Made by a program: the position numbers and the translations under genes. From Thamnaconus septentrionalis (taxonomy: Eukaryota; Chordata; Actinopteri; Tetraodontiformes; Monacanthidae), in assembly GCA_009823395.1 (NCBI GenBank), contig CM020505.1:24671083-24735082 (forward strand): a DNA stretch of 64,000 bases. Direction: 5' to 3'. Position 1 is the first letter of the stretch, and each line of letters opens with the position of its first letter. Of the stretch, positions 27,533 to 39,008 are shown one piece after another. The notes beneath the pieces are model-generated. The model made no database searches. It worked only from the letters and a program-made list of their open reading frames with translations, and was not told the origin of the DNA.

Positions 27533-27568
27533 CTGCTCGGCACTAACCGGCAGGTTAGTGCCGAGCAG
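27533..27568. other. perfect 15-bp inverted repeat with 6-nt loop
   Basis: The left arm CTGCTCGGCACTAAC (27533-27547), loop CGGCAG, and right arm GTTAGTGCCGAGCAG (27554-27568) are exactly complementary. The arms are not simple-sequence, so this is unlikely to be a microsatellite by-product. No pol III boxes or terminator are adjacent. It could be a transposon tip, a structured RNA or chance. Confidence 0.9.
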
Positions 27569-28199
27569 GCTGCAGGGGGCGCTCTGCTTGCTGGCTATCG
27601 AGATGGCCAAACAAGGCCTGCAGCGTGTGATGCCCCCTGCTGGTTGGGTGACTACTATCTGAGAAAGCACTTGATTACATATACAGCAGAGCTGTATTTT
27701 AAACAATATTATCACTGACATTCACTCTCATTTAATGGTGGCAGCCAAAATTGTGATTAATCGATTAAAATTGGATTAATCCCGCAGCAGCCCGACCTGT
27801 TAGCCAACTGAAACCTCCACCTGGATATTTATCCTTATTAAGGACGGCTGGTTTCAACTGTGTCACAAAAACATCACCAAATACTTTGCAACTTGTGCCA
27901 ATTGTGTGTGTGTGTGTGTGTGTGTAGCCAGCTAAATGCTGAATGCTAAATGCAGCTACATTTCTCCCGCGTGCTGCCTCATTTATTCCCCTTGTTGTGG
28001 TTGTTGTCTGCGTCCTGCGCTTGATTAAACTGAACCTGCTGCTGCTGCTGCTCAACGCAGAGCTTGATTGAGTTCGACCTTGGCAAACGACCCAGCAGCC
28101 CCTAAAAAACACCTCCTGCTGCTACACACCCATCATCTCCAACCATCTCCAACCATCTCCAACTATCACTCTGCTGAGACAAACATACAACAAACACAG

Positions 28200-28233
<34 letters not shown>

Positions 28234-28499
28234 AGGGGAGTGGTTCTGGGTGGTGGGGAGTCGAGGGGAGAGGGGGTTGCCTTTGCCAGCCAAAGTCATT
28301 TCTTCCATGACCTTTCAAATAAATCAGCCTGGACGACAGCAAGGCCTGGATGGATCACTGAGAATGGGACACATTTGTATCACTTAAACCTTTCATCACA
28401 GCAGATACTCATCTATTATTCCCACTTCCATTTTGCTACTTTCCCTCGCGATCACCCGCCCGCTTGCTCACCTGCTCGCTCGCCTGCAGAAGGGCAACA

Positions 28500-28665
28500 T
28501 GAGCGAACACAACAACCCTGTCTGGGCTCAGCAGCAGCAGCAGCTCCAGCAGTTCCAGCAGCTCCAGCAGCAGCAGCAGCAGCTCCAGCAGCTCCAGCAG
28601 CTCCAGCAGCAGCAGCAGCAGCTCCAGCAGCTCCAGCAGCTCCAGCAGGGGGTTTCAGCAGGGGG
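28500..28665 (+). repeat. CAG/CTCCAG minisatellite encoding Gln-Leu repeats
   Basis: The tract is made of CAGCTCCAG and (CAG)4-5 blocks arranged in higher-order units of about 36-54 bp. A plus frame starting at ATG 28499-28501 reads MSEHNNPVWAQQQQQLQQFQ and continues as Gln/Leu repeats before leaving the tract. An AG (GCTCGCCTGCAG) sits just upstream, so an exon is possible, but no homologue is recognised and celf4 is on the other strand. A GGA run follows at 28738-28774. Confidence 0.75.
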
Positions 28666-28779
28666 CTCCAGCAGCTCCAAATTCGGATTTCTGATTTTAT
28701 TTCCATCCTGTCTCTGTGTTTAGACGCTGGTATGAGAGGAGGAGGAGGAGGAGGAGGAGGAGGAGGAGGAGGAGGGAGG

Positions 28780-30430
28780 ACGAAGAAAAGCAGGAGGAGG
28801 AGGAGAAGAGGGGAGGGTTGGAGAATGGAGGTGGCGGGGGTAGTTTGTGTTGAAAGCAGCCTGCTGGCTGCAGAAGATCCAACGATCTCAATGTCTGGCG
28901 GCTCTCTGACTTTACGCCTGCTGAGTCTGAGCTCCTGCACGTTTGTCTGTCTGTTTGTCTGTTTGCGTGTTTGTTTGTCACCTTGCGGCCCCTCCCACCA
29001 TCCCTCGCTCTCTCGCTCCCTCGCTCGCCCTGTGCTGAGCGATGAGCCAGACTCGGTGACACTGATGTGTTTCTCAGAAGGGATGTGTTTTCTGCAGGTA
29101 AAACACCTGGAGGCTGAAAAATCACCCTGCGGTGAACAGAGTGAGACTCTTCTCAATGTGCTCTGGTGGTGGGGGGGGGGGAGTGCAAGACTTTCAGATG
29201 AGTCAACATCCCACACTTGGTGACCAAGTAGAGCTTCACATGAAAGTCATACTTCAGTTGTTGATCTGCTTGGAAGCTGGACACTGAATATTTAGACTCA
29301 AAAAACATTCAAGCAAAAAGTGAACAACCACAAATTGACCCTTTTGACGACACCATACAAGCAGTGCAGAGGTATTTTGTTTTGTTTTTGAGTACATTGC
29401 TACTCGGCAGTACTGGATTCAACTCATTCCCTGTACTGTGATGGCTAGAATTCTCTCCGTCTGTGAAACTCATTCCATGACTGACTGTCACCAAAGGTGT
29501 GAGTCACTGATTGTTGGAATTTTCTATTCTGCGTCCAGCTGTTCCTTGAAGTCTTTTGGAGATGTTTGGCAGCAGTGTGTTGGTGAGGAGAGCTGACGAC
29601 CTCTCGACTGGAAGTGGAGGACACGACTCGGTAAACATCTTCCCCTCAGAGCGCTGCAGCATGTGTCCTGCAGGGGGCGTGGTGTGGTGGGATGTGGTGC
29701 TGATCAAAGTAGGTCACGGTCACATCCAGCCTGGAGGGGTGGGGGGAGGTGACAGATGTGTCTGTCTGTCTGTCTGTCCATCAACCTCCTCCTGTCGTCA
29801 GGAGATTAGAGGAGAAGGAAAAAAATTGGGGGAAAAAAACGCAGCCACGCGGAGGTCAATTGCGATGTTGACCACCAGGTGGCAGACTCACAGTGGGGGG
29901 TTTGATACGTTCTGTTCCTCATTAACACTGTGACTGAGGAGCTTCTTTCCCGGAGCTCTGGAGCTCCAACACAGGTGCAGTGAGGCCCCTGAGGACCCCA
30001 GTGTACCACTTCAAGCACCTCCACCTCCTCTACAGCCAATCATACACAGGGGCGGAGCCTCATCACTGATGTCCAGCTCTTGTTCATGTCTTGGACCTCC
30101 TTCAATCTCCTTTGGGTGAGAAGTTTCTGTACGTCTAGATTTTTCTACATGATGATCTCCTTCCTGTGGGGTTTCAGCACCAAAGACTTTGATGGTAACA
30201 TCTTCACAGTAGATGTTCTTCTAATCTACTCATTTCACTCAACAACTAAATAAAATCAGGAGGGAAAAGCAGGAGGAGGAGCAGCGCCACCCAGCCGTCT
30301 TCATAAGAAACAGAGGGACTAAAGTTTGGAGAGGTGGTGGAGGAGAAGAGAGCTTCTCTTCTTCTCCTTCCTCTTCTCCTTTCTCTTCTTCTTTGGTTTG
30401 GCCTCACTCACGTCGTGCCTGCACTTTCCT
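28780..30430. other. intronic sequence, no gene supported
   Basis: TGTCTGTT-type repeats lie at about 28942-28980, a poly-G run at about 29171-29180 and GTCT repeats at 29759-29777. The 339-aa open frame through this area is low-complexity. Nothing else is supported. Confidence 0.5.
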
Positions 30431-30439
30431 TCTTTCCTT

Positions 30440-30800
30440 TCCAGCTCGCCATTAATCAGCTGGTAGATTTGTCATCCAAATTTAGTGGCAGTCCGTCATC
30501 AGCAGAGCGTTTATACATCATTACTTTGCTAAGAATAAATTAATTTAAAAAAATCCTCCCAGTCATTAACACCTTACATATGGCCAATATCACAAGACTT
30601 CATTACTCAAATAATCTAGAGACTCATCTCTCCTCAGATGTCTGTAAATCCAATTACCGCTTTATCAAATTGGATTTTGCTGTTATTATTTTTATTTCTT
30701 ATTTTATTTTTGCAAGGCATCAGGGACGATGAAACTGGTGCAATTTAATATGGCCGTGGCTGATAGATGTGTTGTTTTCATCACAGTAGCGGCAGACAGT
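30440..30800. promoter_or_regulatory. candidate conserved noncoding element, AT-rich and motif-dense
   Basis: The stretch is unique sequence without microsatellites. It contains CATTAATCAG, ACATATGG, TAATCTAGA, CCAATTACCG and CAATTTAATATGG, a density of homeodomain-type TAAT cores typical of vertebrate developmental enhancers. This is a judgement from base texture only. Alignment to other fish celf4 introns would decide it. Confidence 0.25.
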
Positions 30801-31152
30801 CAAAGGGCAGCACAGCACCACCACTGCTGGGACAATTTAATCAGATTACAGCGCAGCTCCAAGGTGTGCAGAGGACATCTGCATGCTGAGGAAGTGTGTG
30901 TAGGACACCAGGAGCTGCAGCTGCACACACCACATCACTGTGTTTACACTCAAGGCACAGAGAGATGGAGATCACTTTCCACCATCAGCGTCATTAGAGG
31001 AGCTCAATCATCAAACTGCTTCTGATGCTCCTCCTTGAACTGCCATTGGTTGGAGACAGAATCTGTCTGGAACTAAAGGATCCACGTCTGATCTCTTCAC
31101 TTGGAACAAACCAGCTACATGTTTTCAAAATTAAAATAAATCGAAGCGAAGG

Positions 31153-31154
<2 letters not shown>

Positions 31155-31202
<48 letters not shown>
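31155..31202. repeat. AG microsatellite
   Basis: About 24 AG units. Confidence 0.95.
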
Positions 31203-31204
<2 letters not shown>

Positions 31205-32014
31205 ATCAATAGCAACGGAGCAGTAAAACATTTTTTTCTCTCAAGTTTTTTTTTGAAGAGAAAAATTCCCAGAGATATTGTGTCCATTCTGAGTGACACT
31301 CTGAATGACACTCCAGCAAGAGCCACTCTCCAGGGATAGAAAACAGAGACCAGGAAGAAACAGCAGAAAACTAAAATAAAAAAAAAACACTTTCCAGCTT
31401 TCTTCTTTTCTTCTCTGGTCATTGATGTTCCTGCGGCGCAGAACCTGCTTTGTTTCCGCAGTGCACAAAATGAAAATAAGACAAGAAAAATCAGGCAGCC
31501 GATGGTGGGAGAAAGGGGGGAGGAGGAGGGATGGAGAGGGAGGAGGGAAGTGGAACATCTTGTTAATGTGCCGACTGGAGTCAAAGTTGGGATGAGTCCG
31601 GAAAAATAAAACTCTGAGAGAAGCAGCGAGTGAGTGAAACAAGAGACCAGAGAATTCTAACCAATGGATGGACAGGGGTGGAGGAGGGGAAGGAGGTGGA
31701 GAAGGGAGAGGAGTAGGAGGTGGAGGAGGACCATGAGCTTGTGCGTTTGTGTCTTCTAGAGGAGCTGAGGAAGTTCATGATGGAGCGCCTCTGTACGTTC
31801 CTCCATCCATCCACCAGCATGTTGTCTTGTTGCTACCTCACTTCCAACCAGTTCCCATAATTCCATCTTTTTGTTCCTGTGACCAAATGAAAAGCTGCTG
31901 CCGTGTTGTCCTCCGCCCTCTCCAGTCATCTTTTCTCTCACCCTCGTCCTCAAAATAAGAAAAGGAAATGAAAACACACCTTTTTCCCATCACTTTCCTC
32001 TTCATTCAAGTGCT

Positions 32015-32165
32015 CTGCAGCCGTCTAAAATTTTATTATTTATGCTAATATTCGGCACCTCTTTGTGCCTCTGCTGCCTCACACGGCTAGAATTAATGAC
32101 GCCGCATTGGCGCTAATGTTTGCCGCGTTTCATTAGCTGCTATGTCTTTAATTTCCAATAAACAC
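32015..32165. promoter_or_regulatory. candidate conserved noncoding element
   Basis: The sequence has TATGCTAATATTCGG, TAGAATTAATGACG, GGCGCTAATG, TTTCATTAGC and ACAGTAATTAGAGG, so many TAAT/ATTA cores in 150 bp, flanked by ordinary sequence. Same caveat as for 30440-30800. Confidence 0.25.
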
Positions 32166-32404
32166 AGTAATTAGAGGAAGGTATCCGGGGAGATGGGGCC
32201 TGGCAGGCTGCTGCTGCGCTAACAGCTGTAACCAAATCTGCACGGAGGTAACGGCGGTCGAGGAGGACGGTCGCTGTCACCAGGGAATCGTGGAAATGAA
32301 GTACCTGGAGCACCAGGAGGGGTGTGGGGGGTGAGACCAAGACCTTCATTTAAAAATGTGGAATTGTTTATGGTCATGGCCACTTTTATTTCTGCTTCTC
32401 TTCC

Positions 32405-32715
32405 TTTTTAAATACGATGCACTGTAGTGTTCTCGTACTGGAGGGTGCTCTTAGTCTCCAGACCACTTTTGATGGGTCTCCGTCTCGTCTCGGAGGCATT
32501 TTTACTGGGTCTGGTCCAGGTCTCGGACGGGGTCGACTCGGGTTTTTGATCAAGACCAGTCGAGACTCAGTCAATTACACGATAATCTGGACAAACCTCG
32601 ATACTCTCTAGTCTTGCCAAGATCTTGGTCTCAAACCCCAAAAGTCTTGGTCTGGTCTCGATGCTCTCTAGTCTTGCCAAGGTCTCGATTGGTGCCGTTT
32701 TGACTACAACACTAC
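32405..32715. mobile_element. dispersed repeat rich in GGTCTCG / CTTGCCAAG motifs
   Basis: The stretch repeats the words GTCTTGG, GGTCTCG and CTCTCTAGTCTTGCCAAG, the last in two copies about 69 bp apart (32608-32625 and 32668-32685). It begins near TGTAGTGTTCTCG and ends TTTTGACTACAACACTACC. The ends are partly complementary (TGTAGTGTT against AACACTACA-like), as in a MITE. Sequences of this type are common in fish genomes, but I cannot name the family with certainty. No coding capacity. Confidence 0.45.
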
Positions 32716-33462
32716 CTTTCCAAATCCCCTTCAGTTGCAACCTCCAAAGGCTTCAACAGACAGTCCCCCCCCTGACAAGCACTTAAAAAAAAGGGCATTA
32801 GACTTTTGCACAATGCAGCAAAATGCCAATGGCAGTGTGTGGGACTGACAGTGAGCACAGAGGGCAGCGTAGAGGATTAATATGACATTATTGTCAAAGG
32901 ACTGGTGAGGTTCCTTGTACAGAGAGCCAACTTACCATCGTGACCTTTCAATCTGTAAAATACATCCCTGGGCCGCTCACAGCACACAGGCACCTGTGAA
33001 GGCTCAGCTGTCTGCCTGCACACCTGCTGCACTCACCTGAGAGGTCCCTTCACCCCAACACCACTTCAGGGCAGCGGGAGATACAAATGGACGGAGGGGG
33101 GGAAAAAGGAAAGGTCTCAGGAAGACAGAAAGTGTCAGATTCTTTCCAAAGAAAGGAGAAGAAGCCGTGTAACAGAGTGGACAAACTCTTCCAGCAATTG
33201 ACACCGGGTGGCGCCCGCTGTTCTCACCTCCTACCTCCTCCTACTGCTGTTTATTTGGAGCTGCAGTGCTGCAATGAGATAATGGGGCAGCACACAGCGA
33301 GGTCGCTGATTGGCCGGGCTGAGGAGCCTCATCTAACAGCTGCGAGCAGCGAGACGCAAGTTTAAAGTGTAGGTAGATTTTTCAAGGTTGAAATGCTTCG
33401 ACGGTGCTTTCAGGAACTGCAAGAGGCGATCAATATAAACATTAAATGTGTGTACATGTACA

Positions 33463-34078
33463 CAGTTGAGGCCAAAATTATTAGCCCCCCGAATGAAACT
33501 ATACAAAAATGATTGATTTCTCCCTGGAAATGAACATTGGCAACAAATGTTTATGGTGTAATTTGTTTCCAAACTAACAAAGACAAAATGTCCACTAAAT
33601 TTGATAGAGATATTTTATTGATACACTGAGTTAAAACAACAAAGGGCAAAACTCAGACATCCAAAATTATTATCCCCTGATCATTACTAGTCAATAGTGT
33701 ATGAACCCTTTCTGAGCCACAACTGAACACAACCTCTGAGTATTTTTTCACCAGGTAGACACTGGTTTCCTCCGGGATTTTGGCCCATTATTCCATTGCA
33801 AATTGTTCCAGCCTGTCCAAATTGTGTGGTTTCCAAGCATGGACATTCACTTTGAGCAGCAGCCAAAGATTCTAAATTGAGGTCTGGGCCTGGCTTTGTG
33901 CGGGCCACCCCTGGACCTTGGTTCTAGTATCCTTCAGGAACTGTTGGACCAATTTCAAGGATTGCCTTGGGTTCTTATCTTGTTGTAAGACCCAGCAATG
34001 ATAGCTAGACATATTTCTGCATAGTATCCCTCAAAATATCATCAGAATTTTCTGTTTTCATGATGTCATGCACCCAAA
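33463..34078 (-). mobile_element. Tc1-like DNA transposon, part 1 (transposase C-terminal half and one terminal inverted repeat)
   Basis: The outer end CAGTTGAGGCCAAAATTATT, continuing AGCCCCCC (33463-33490), is a typical terminal inverted repeat of a fish Tc1-like family. Reading the minus strand inward gives pieces of a Tc1 transposase C-terminus, for example CNGIMGQNPGGNQ and, in another frame, an NHTIWTGWNN-like segment, with several frame breaks. The coding direction runs from the second part (35180-35800) to this one. The element stops exactly at a CAAA that is duplicated on the far side of the inserted LTR. Confidence 0.8.
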
Positions 34079-35175
34079 TGTAGCACTCAAAAAAATCCTG
34101 GAACACTTTAATAGTTCATGGTTGTCCAACATGACGTCACTTTAAGACCCGCCTCCGATCACTTTTCACCTCCTCCTTGTTGGCTTTTCCACCCATCACT
34201 CACAACACCTGAGCCAATCAGATGCTGAGATCTGTCATCCTTCCTGTTTCCTGGGTGGAGGAGGAAGTGACACCACACCACCTGTTCTGTTCATTCATTA
34301 CTCACCAAGCCCTCCACCTGAAGCAGCAGAACCTCTCAAACTTGATTCTAAAAAAGTCTGTAAAATAAACCGGCTATATTTCTCTCAGGAGAGCCAACAG
34401 ACCAACCATGCAAGGCTTTTGTCCTCTCCTATGATTCACTTCCTTTTCATAGAATTGTATTGTTGCTAATATCCGGATGTGTTTCTTCTGTGGATCAACT
34501 CCTTTGGCTGGACACTGGTCGGGCTTTTAAAGACTGAAAGAAACGTGGATTCTGGAGAGGAAGAACTGGAACACAGACTAGATGGCGGAGCCACCTTTGG
34601 AAAAACTACAATTGAACTTTGTGGACCAAGCTTCATTGGCCGGCCTCAAGCCTGTCAGCTGCTTCAAGCGCCTTCCCCAGCGGTGTGGTAGGACTTAACT
34701 GGCCTCACTGTAGTTAATGAGAACAATTACATTCTTCACATTCACATTCACATAACCCATTTTAGAGAGAAATTGATTTACTTTGATGGTGCCTTTTGAT
34801 TTTTGTTTATTCTGTTAAAATTCTTTCAAGTGATTGAATTAATGTATTTGATTTCCATATTGTGAAAGTATGATATATATGATAAGTTAAAAGGTGCCTT
34901 GAAGAAAATTTTAATTGGTTGATTGAATTACTACTAGTAGGACTTTATTGATTGACTGATTAATTGTTTTACTATATTACTATTATCATTAATATTCTTT
35001 TTTTGCTATGACTGTTATCTTGAAGAATTTCAAGCATCTTTTGTTGAATATGCTACCGGTACATTCAATTCTGTGTTTAAATTTTCATTAATCCTCACAC
35101 AGCTCCTTAATTCGAACCTTGCATTAGTCTGTCATATTACATTTAACTGTAGCCAAACATATAATTAGTGTTACA
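34079..35175. mobile_element. solo LTR (1097 bp) inserted in the Tc1-like transposon
   Basis: The insert begins TGTAGCAC and ends GTGTTACA, a near-perfect short terminal inverted repeat with canonical TG...CA ends. It is flanked on both sides by the 4-bp duplication CAAA (34075-34078 and 35176-35179). Removing it rejoins the Tc1-like sequence as CACCCAAACAAGG without loss. No gag, pol or primer-binding region is present, so it is a single LTR left by recombination. It has possible promoter words (GGCTTTTAAAG near 34530) but its orientation is uncertain. The length suits an endogenous retrovirus or Ty3/gypsy-type LTR. Confidence 0.85.
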
Positions 35176-35179
35176 CAAA

Positions 35180-35803
35180 CAAGGCTCACTGTGCCTGAGG
35201 CTGCAAAACAGCCCCCCAGCATGATGCTCCCACCTGCCCCTGATGTGCTGTTCTTTCAGTAAAGGGCGTCTTTTGGGATGATAGCCCTGAAGTTCACCAT
35301 TTTGGAGAACCTCACAACTGTGTTCTATGAAACACTAACTCCAGAAGTGGCCTGGTCAGCAACAATCATCTTGGCTGATGTCCGGCAGTTCTTGCTGATA
35401 TCTCTGACTGTTTTCCTCACTATAGTTCTAGGAGTCTTGTGCTTTCGACCTCCTTGAGGTTTGTTTCTTACAGAATTTGTCTCCTTGTATTTGACCATGA
35501 TGCAATGTACTGCAGTTGCAAACACTCTGAAATGCTTGGACTTGGCAGTAGAACCTCCACCTCATCATGAGCCTTCACTTCCTTCTTTCTGAGCTAAATA
35601 CGGATTTACTTTGTCTTTGACATAGTGAGTAAAAGTACTCTCTCTCTCAACGATGTGTTCAAATGCTCTGTTCCTTGTAGTACTTTTATGCTGAGGTGTT
35701 GTTATGAAGCCAATTGACTGTACAGGTGTGGTTAGAAAGCTGATTGGTTGTGTTTTAATAGCAGACATTTAGATGGTGGCTAATATTTTTGAACACTCCA
35801 TTT
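35180..35803 (-). mobile_element. Tc1-like DNA transposon, part 2 (transposase N-terminal half and degraded second end)
   Basis: The minus frame 35325-35525 reads MVKYKETNSVRNKPQGGRKH, then KTPRTIVRKTVRDISKNCRT and ADQATSGVSVS. This is the second helix-turn-helix region of Tc1 transposases, with the GRK(x)KTxPR basic hinge. Below it are the plus-strand words CCCCAGCATGATGCTCCCACC (the GCCHSKMLG-like region). The far end, GGTGGCTAATATTTTTG (about 35773-35789), is a degraded copy of the terminal repeat of part 1. Without the inserted LTR the element is about 1.2 kb, normal for a Tc1-like element with internal loss. It is inactive through stops and frameshifts. Confidence 0.78.
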
Positions 35804-35904
35804 TGATATAAAAGAAGCCTAAAAATGTATTATATATTGCAAAATGTACCACAATACCATGTTTACTATACGATAATAAGTGAATTACTTTTAACAGCAA
35901 TTAT

Positions 35905-36060
35905 TTGACTGACATAAGCCTGGCAGCCAATCAAAGGCAATGTTTGTTCAGTGTTTTGCCCAAGGACACAACAACAGACTAGGATGGAGCAGGATTTGAA
36001 CCGCCAACCTTTCGGTTGGTTACTTCTTGCTAGTTACTTCCCACCTCTGTTGCCAACTCA
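35905..36060 (-). mobile_element. SINE-like fragment with B box
   Basis: The minus strand contains GGTTCAAATCC (plus GGATTTGAACC, about 35991-36001), a match to the RNA polymerase III B box, in the context TTGCCCAAGGACACAAC...GCCAACCTTTCGGTTGG. This context is very common in fish as part of tRNA-derived dispersed repeats. The head beyond the B box is degraded. Confidence 0.5.
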
Positions 36061-36304
36061 AATTAATGATATACATTAAAATATGATTAATTATGATCAG
36101 TTCATTACAAAGGCCACCATTCATGTGATTATTTTTTGACCATTGCCCTTGACCCTTCCTGAAGGTCAACAAGTTTCTCTGCAGTGATACTCAACTCACA
36201 AACGCAGTACAACCACTATTGCCTTCACTGTTCCATCAGGTGCCATCTCCCCGTCTAGGGGAGCTGCTGTAGGCTGTAGAAAGTTCACAGCTCTCTGGAG
36301 GCTC

Positions 36305-36660
36305 ACTGGCTGTGTCTCAATTGAGGGTCTGCATCCTTCGAAGCATGCATTTGAAGGCCAGTTGCGTCTTAGCACTGTGCAAAGGCTTGTCCCAAATCCC
36401 AGAAATCGGAAGGACGCTCCAAATGCGCCCTCGAAATGCGCCCTACTTTTAGACGATTTGAAGGATACACTGCTACTATCCTTTGCATCCTTCTATATCC
36501 CAGGATGCTTTGCGTGCCGCTGCAAAGCATTCTGGGATCCTGGGAAGCCAACTGAAATTAGATTAGATGTACTTTATTAATCCTTTACAGGAAATTAAAT
36601 TGTCACAGCAGCAGCAACATTCATACAGTACCCTCAAGACACTTAGGTAAATTGCGGCAT
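36305..36660. mobile_element. two adjoining dispersed-repeat fragments
   Basis: 36305-36545 holds repeated words GCATCCTTC, GGAAGGACGC, AATGCGCCCT, ATCCCAGGATGCTTTGC and CATTCTGGGATCC, a texture typical of a fish MITE. 36553-36610 reads AGATTAGATGTACTTTATTA then ATCCTTTACAGGAAATTAAA, a common 3'-end type sequence of fish dispersed repeats. Families not named; no coding capacity. Confidence 0.45.
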
Positions 36661-36877
36661 CTACTGGCAAAGACACGACATATAAATTTAAGTATTCAAA
36701 TTTCACATAAAATATCCAATTTTTAACGCAGGGTTTTTACTTATTTGAACATCCAATGCCATGGTTGGGTGGCGAACCAATGGTTAGCTTGATGGATGCT
36801 ATAAAAACATCACTTCCGGGGTTGGCCACCAGTAGGGAACGGCGGTGACGCAACCAGGAAATACCCCCCACTACCAG

Positions 36878-36879
<2 letters not shown>

Positions 36880-36910
<31 letters not shown>

Positions 36911-37017
36911 TGTGTGAGTGAGTGAGTGAGTGAGTGAGTGAGTGTGTGAGTGTGTGAGTGTGTGAGTGAGTGAGTGAGTGTGTGTGTGAGTGTGTGTGAG
37001 TGTGAGTGAGTGAGTGA
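36880..37017. repeat. compound GT / GAGT microsatellite
   Basis: Pure GT (about 36880-36908) passes into GAGT and GTGTGA repeats to 37017. Confidence 0.95.
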
Positions 37018-37659
37018 TGGCTTCAGGGGCCTCCCCATCACTGTGTCCAGCTGGCACTCTGCTCTTGGTCCAAGAGGATGAAAAAGAAAAAAAAGTATAT
37101 TACCAAGTACTATGAGAGCGCCCCCTATTGTCAGAAGACCCATTATAATCTTGTTTTGAGTGCTTCATTTGAGGGCAACATATTTGCAGCACCTGGTTGT
37201 TTCCACGTGACCAGTGTTGTGTTGTTCTCATTAAAAAGTCTCTTATTGTGCTGTTTGTCCTATCTAGTTTATTTTTTAGCCACATTTTGAAAAATCTATT
37301 ATCTATTTACAAGAAAGCTGTTTTTTTTACCTAAAAAAATACACCATTTTTCCAGGGCAAAATATAGAGTGTATTTTTCGTGCTATTCAGGATGCTGCAC
37401 TATTTAAGCTTCATGTATTCATTTGATTTAACAGGGTTTTCTGCAGAACCTTGCTTCACGTCTCTGCTCTTCACAACGTTCACAGTGTTCACACAGTTCA
37501 GACTCAGAACTCTGTGTCACACTTCACTTCCTGTCTCCAGCATCCCCGGCGCCTGCTAACACTGAGCTTCTCCACCTCTTCCGCACTCGTTTACCCAGTC
37601 AGACTAGGGTGACCAGATCCCAACTTACCAGATGTGGGACAAAGTGGGACACCTCAGTG

Positions 37660-38110
37660 ACAGTTGCCAGTGCATCCACAGTAGAAATAATGGAGTGTGG
37701 GCTTATTTGTCACTTGGCTCTTGAACAACTGGTTTTTTTTAACTCTCTCAAAAAGCTCTCCACACAAGCAGGTGCAAGCACATCTGGAACTATGGATGTT
37801 GCTTTTGTATGGCCACATGCCATTTTCTTGGCAATATCAGGGTCTGGAGATATATAGCTTATTACCACAGTCTTCTGACCTGTACGATTGGGAGTGTGAT
37901 ACTGTGCGATAAACACTGGTTATTTCAGCAGCTGTTACCTTATCTGCGTTGGAATCTTGCTTTGGTTTTAGTAGGAAGGTGTCCATAGAGTGTGAAGCCT
38001 CCTTCTGAGCAGCACGCTTTTTGTAAGTCTCACATTGTCTGTGTCGCTTCACGTCGTATTCACCTCTGTGTGCAGTGAGAAACACTGCGGTCACGCCAGC
38101 TGCGCTTCGG
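37660..38110 (-). pseudogene. hAT-like transposase or transposase-derived protein, degraded
   Basis: The minus frame 37837-38208 contains HRGEYDVKRHRQCETYKKRA, then SMDTFLLKPKQDSNADKVTA and AEITSVYRTVSHSQSYRSED. A second frame (37710-37916) continues DPDIAKKMACGHTKATSIVP, then DVLAPACVESFLREL. The order of a zinc-finger-like DVKRHxxxxxH segment, a short linker with FF/FL-K, an AE...VYRTVxHxxSYxSxDC segment and a DxxIAKKxxCGxTKAxxIVxxVLAP segment matches a family of hAT-related proteins frequent in fish. The family attribution is from memory of the pattern. A frameshift near 37860 and missing downstream catalytic parts show it is dead. Confidence 0.5.
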
Positions 38111-38279
38111 AAAAGCTCAGTCACGCTATCTATAATCTCGTCGTCACAATCGTGTGTGCGTCTAAACCACCTCATACTGTGAAGCGTGGGAGCGGCTTTG
38201 TGGTGCATTCAGGCACACCTTGTAAACTCTTGAATCAATATTTAGAAAACAATTTGATTTTGTTTATTAATTAATATTT

Positions 38280-38968
38280 GAATTTGCCCATAAAAGTAGG
38301 TTTTGTACTGCATGCGGTGTTTAACTTCAGCCACAGATTACGCCAAAGTGCTACAGTGAAACAAGTTGAAAATCACCACCTCCACCCGCCTACCTGTGAT
38401 GGTGATTGGTCGGAGTGTGAGAGGTGAAATCACCCAGCGGTAACACAGGTGGAAAATCTCTGACAACTCTGCCCACCCCCCCTCCTGTACCTCCCGTCTC
38501 ACTGCCAGCTCCTCAGCCAATCAGCAGCAGCCCAACAACGCTGGCCAGACAGCCACTTAGCCTGCCGGCCTGAGACCTGGCAACCCAGAACCCAGAAGCT
38601 GTCAAACTACTGTCAGCCTGCTAGACTGGAGCCGGGGGGGGGGTTGTAGTTCAACTGCTCCAAGTGGCTGTAGTTTATCTTGGCTGAGGTCAGCATGGAG
38701 CTGCACCTGCTAATCCATCATCCATTCAACACATTCCAAACCATTCATCTTATCCCATTTGATGCTGCCAGGTGGCGCTGCAACCTGTCACCCAGTGTGT
38801 CAACACAGTGACCTTCCACACCCACATCAACCAAGACCCACTCATGGATGGTGATGGGAGGAAGTCAGAGGTCCTGGAATGAACCTGCACACACACACAC
38901 ACGCACACACACACACTCTTTCTCTCTCTCTCTATCACACACACACACACACACTCTCTCTCTCTCTA

Positions 38969-39008
<40 letters not shown>

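Noticed and set aside
28204..29223. 339-aa open frame on the plus strand
   Set aside because: It crosses a GT run, the CAG minisatellite and a GGA run; it is composed of low-complexity translations with no domain.
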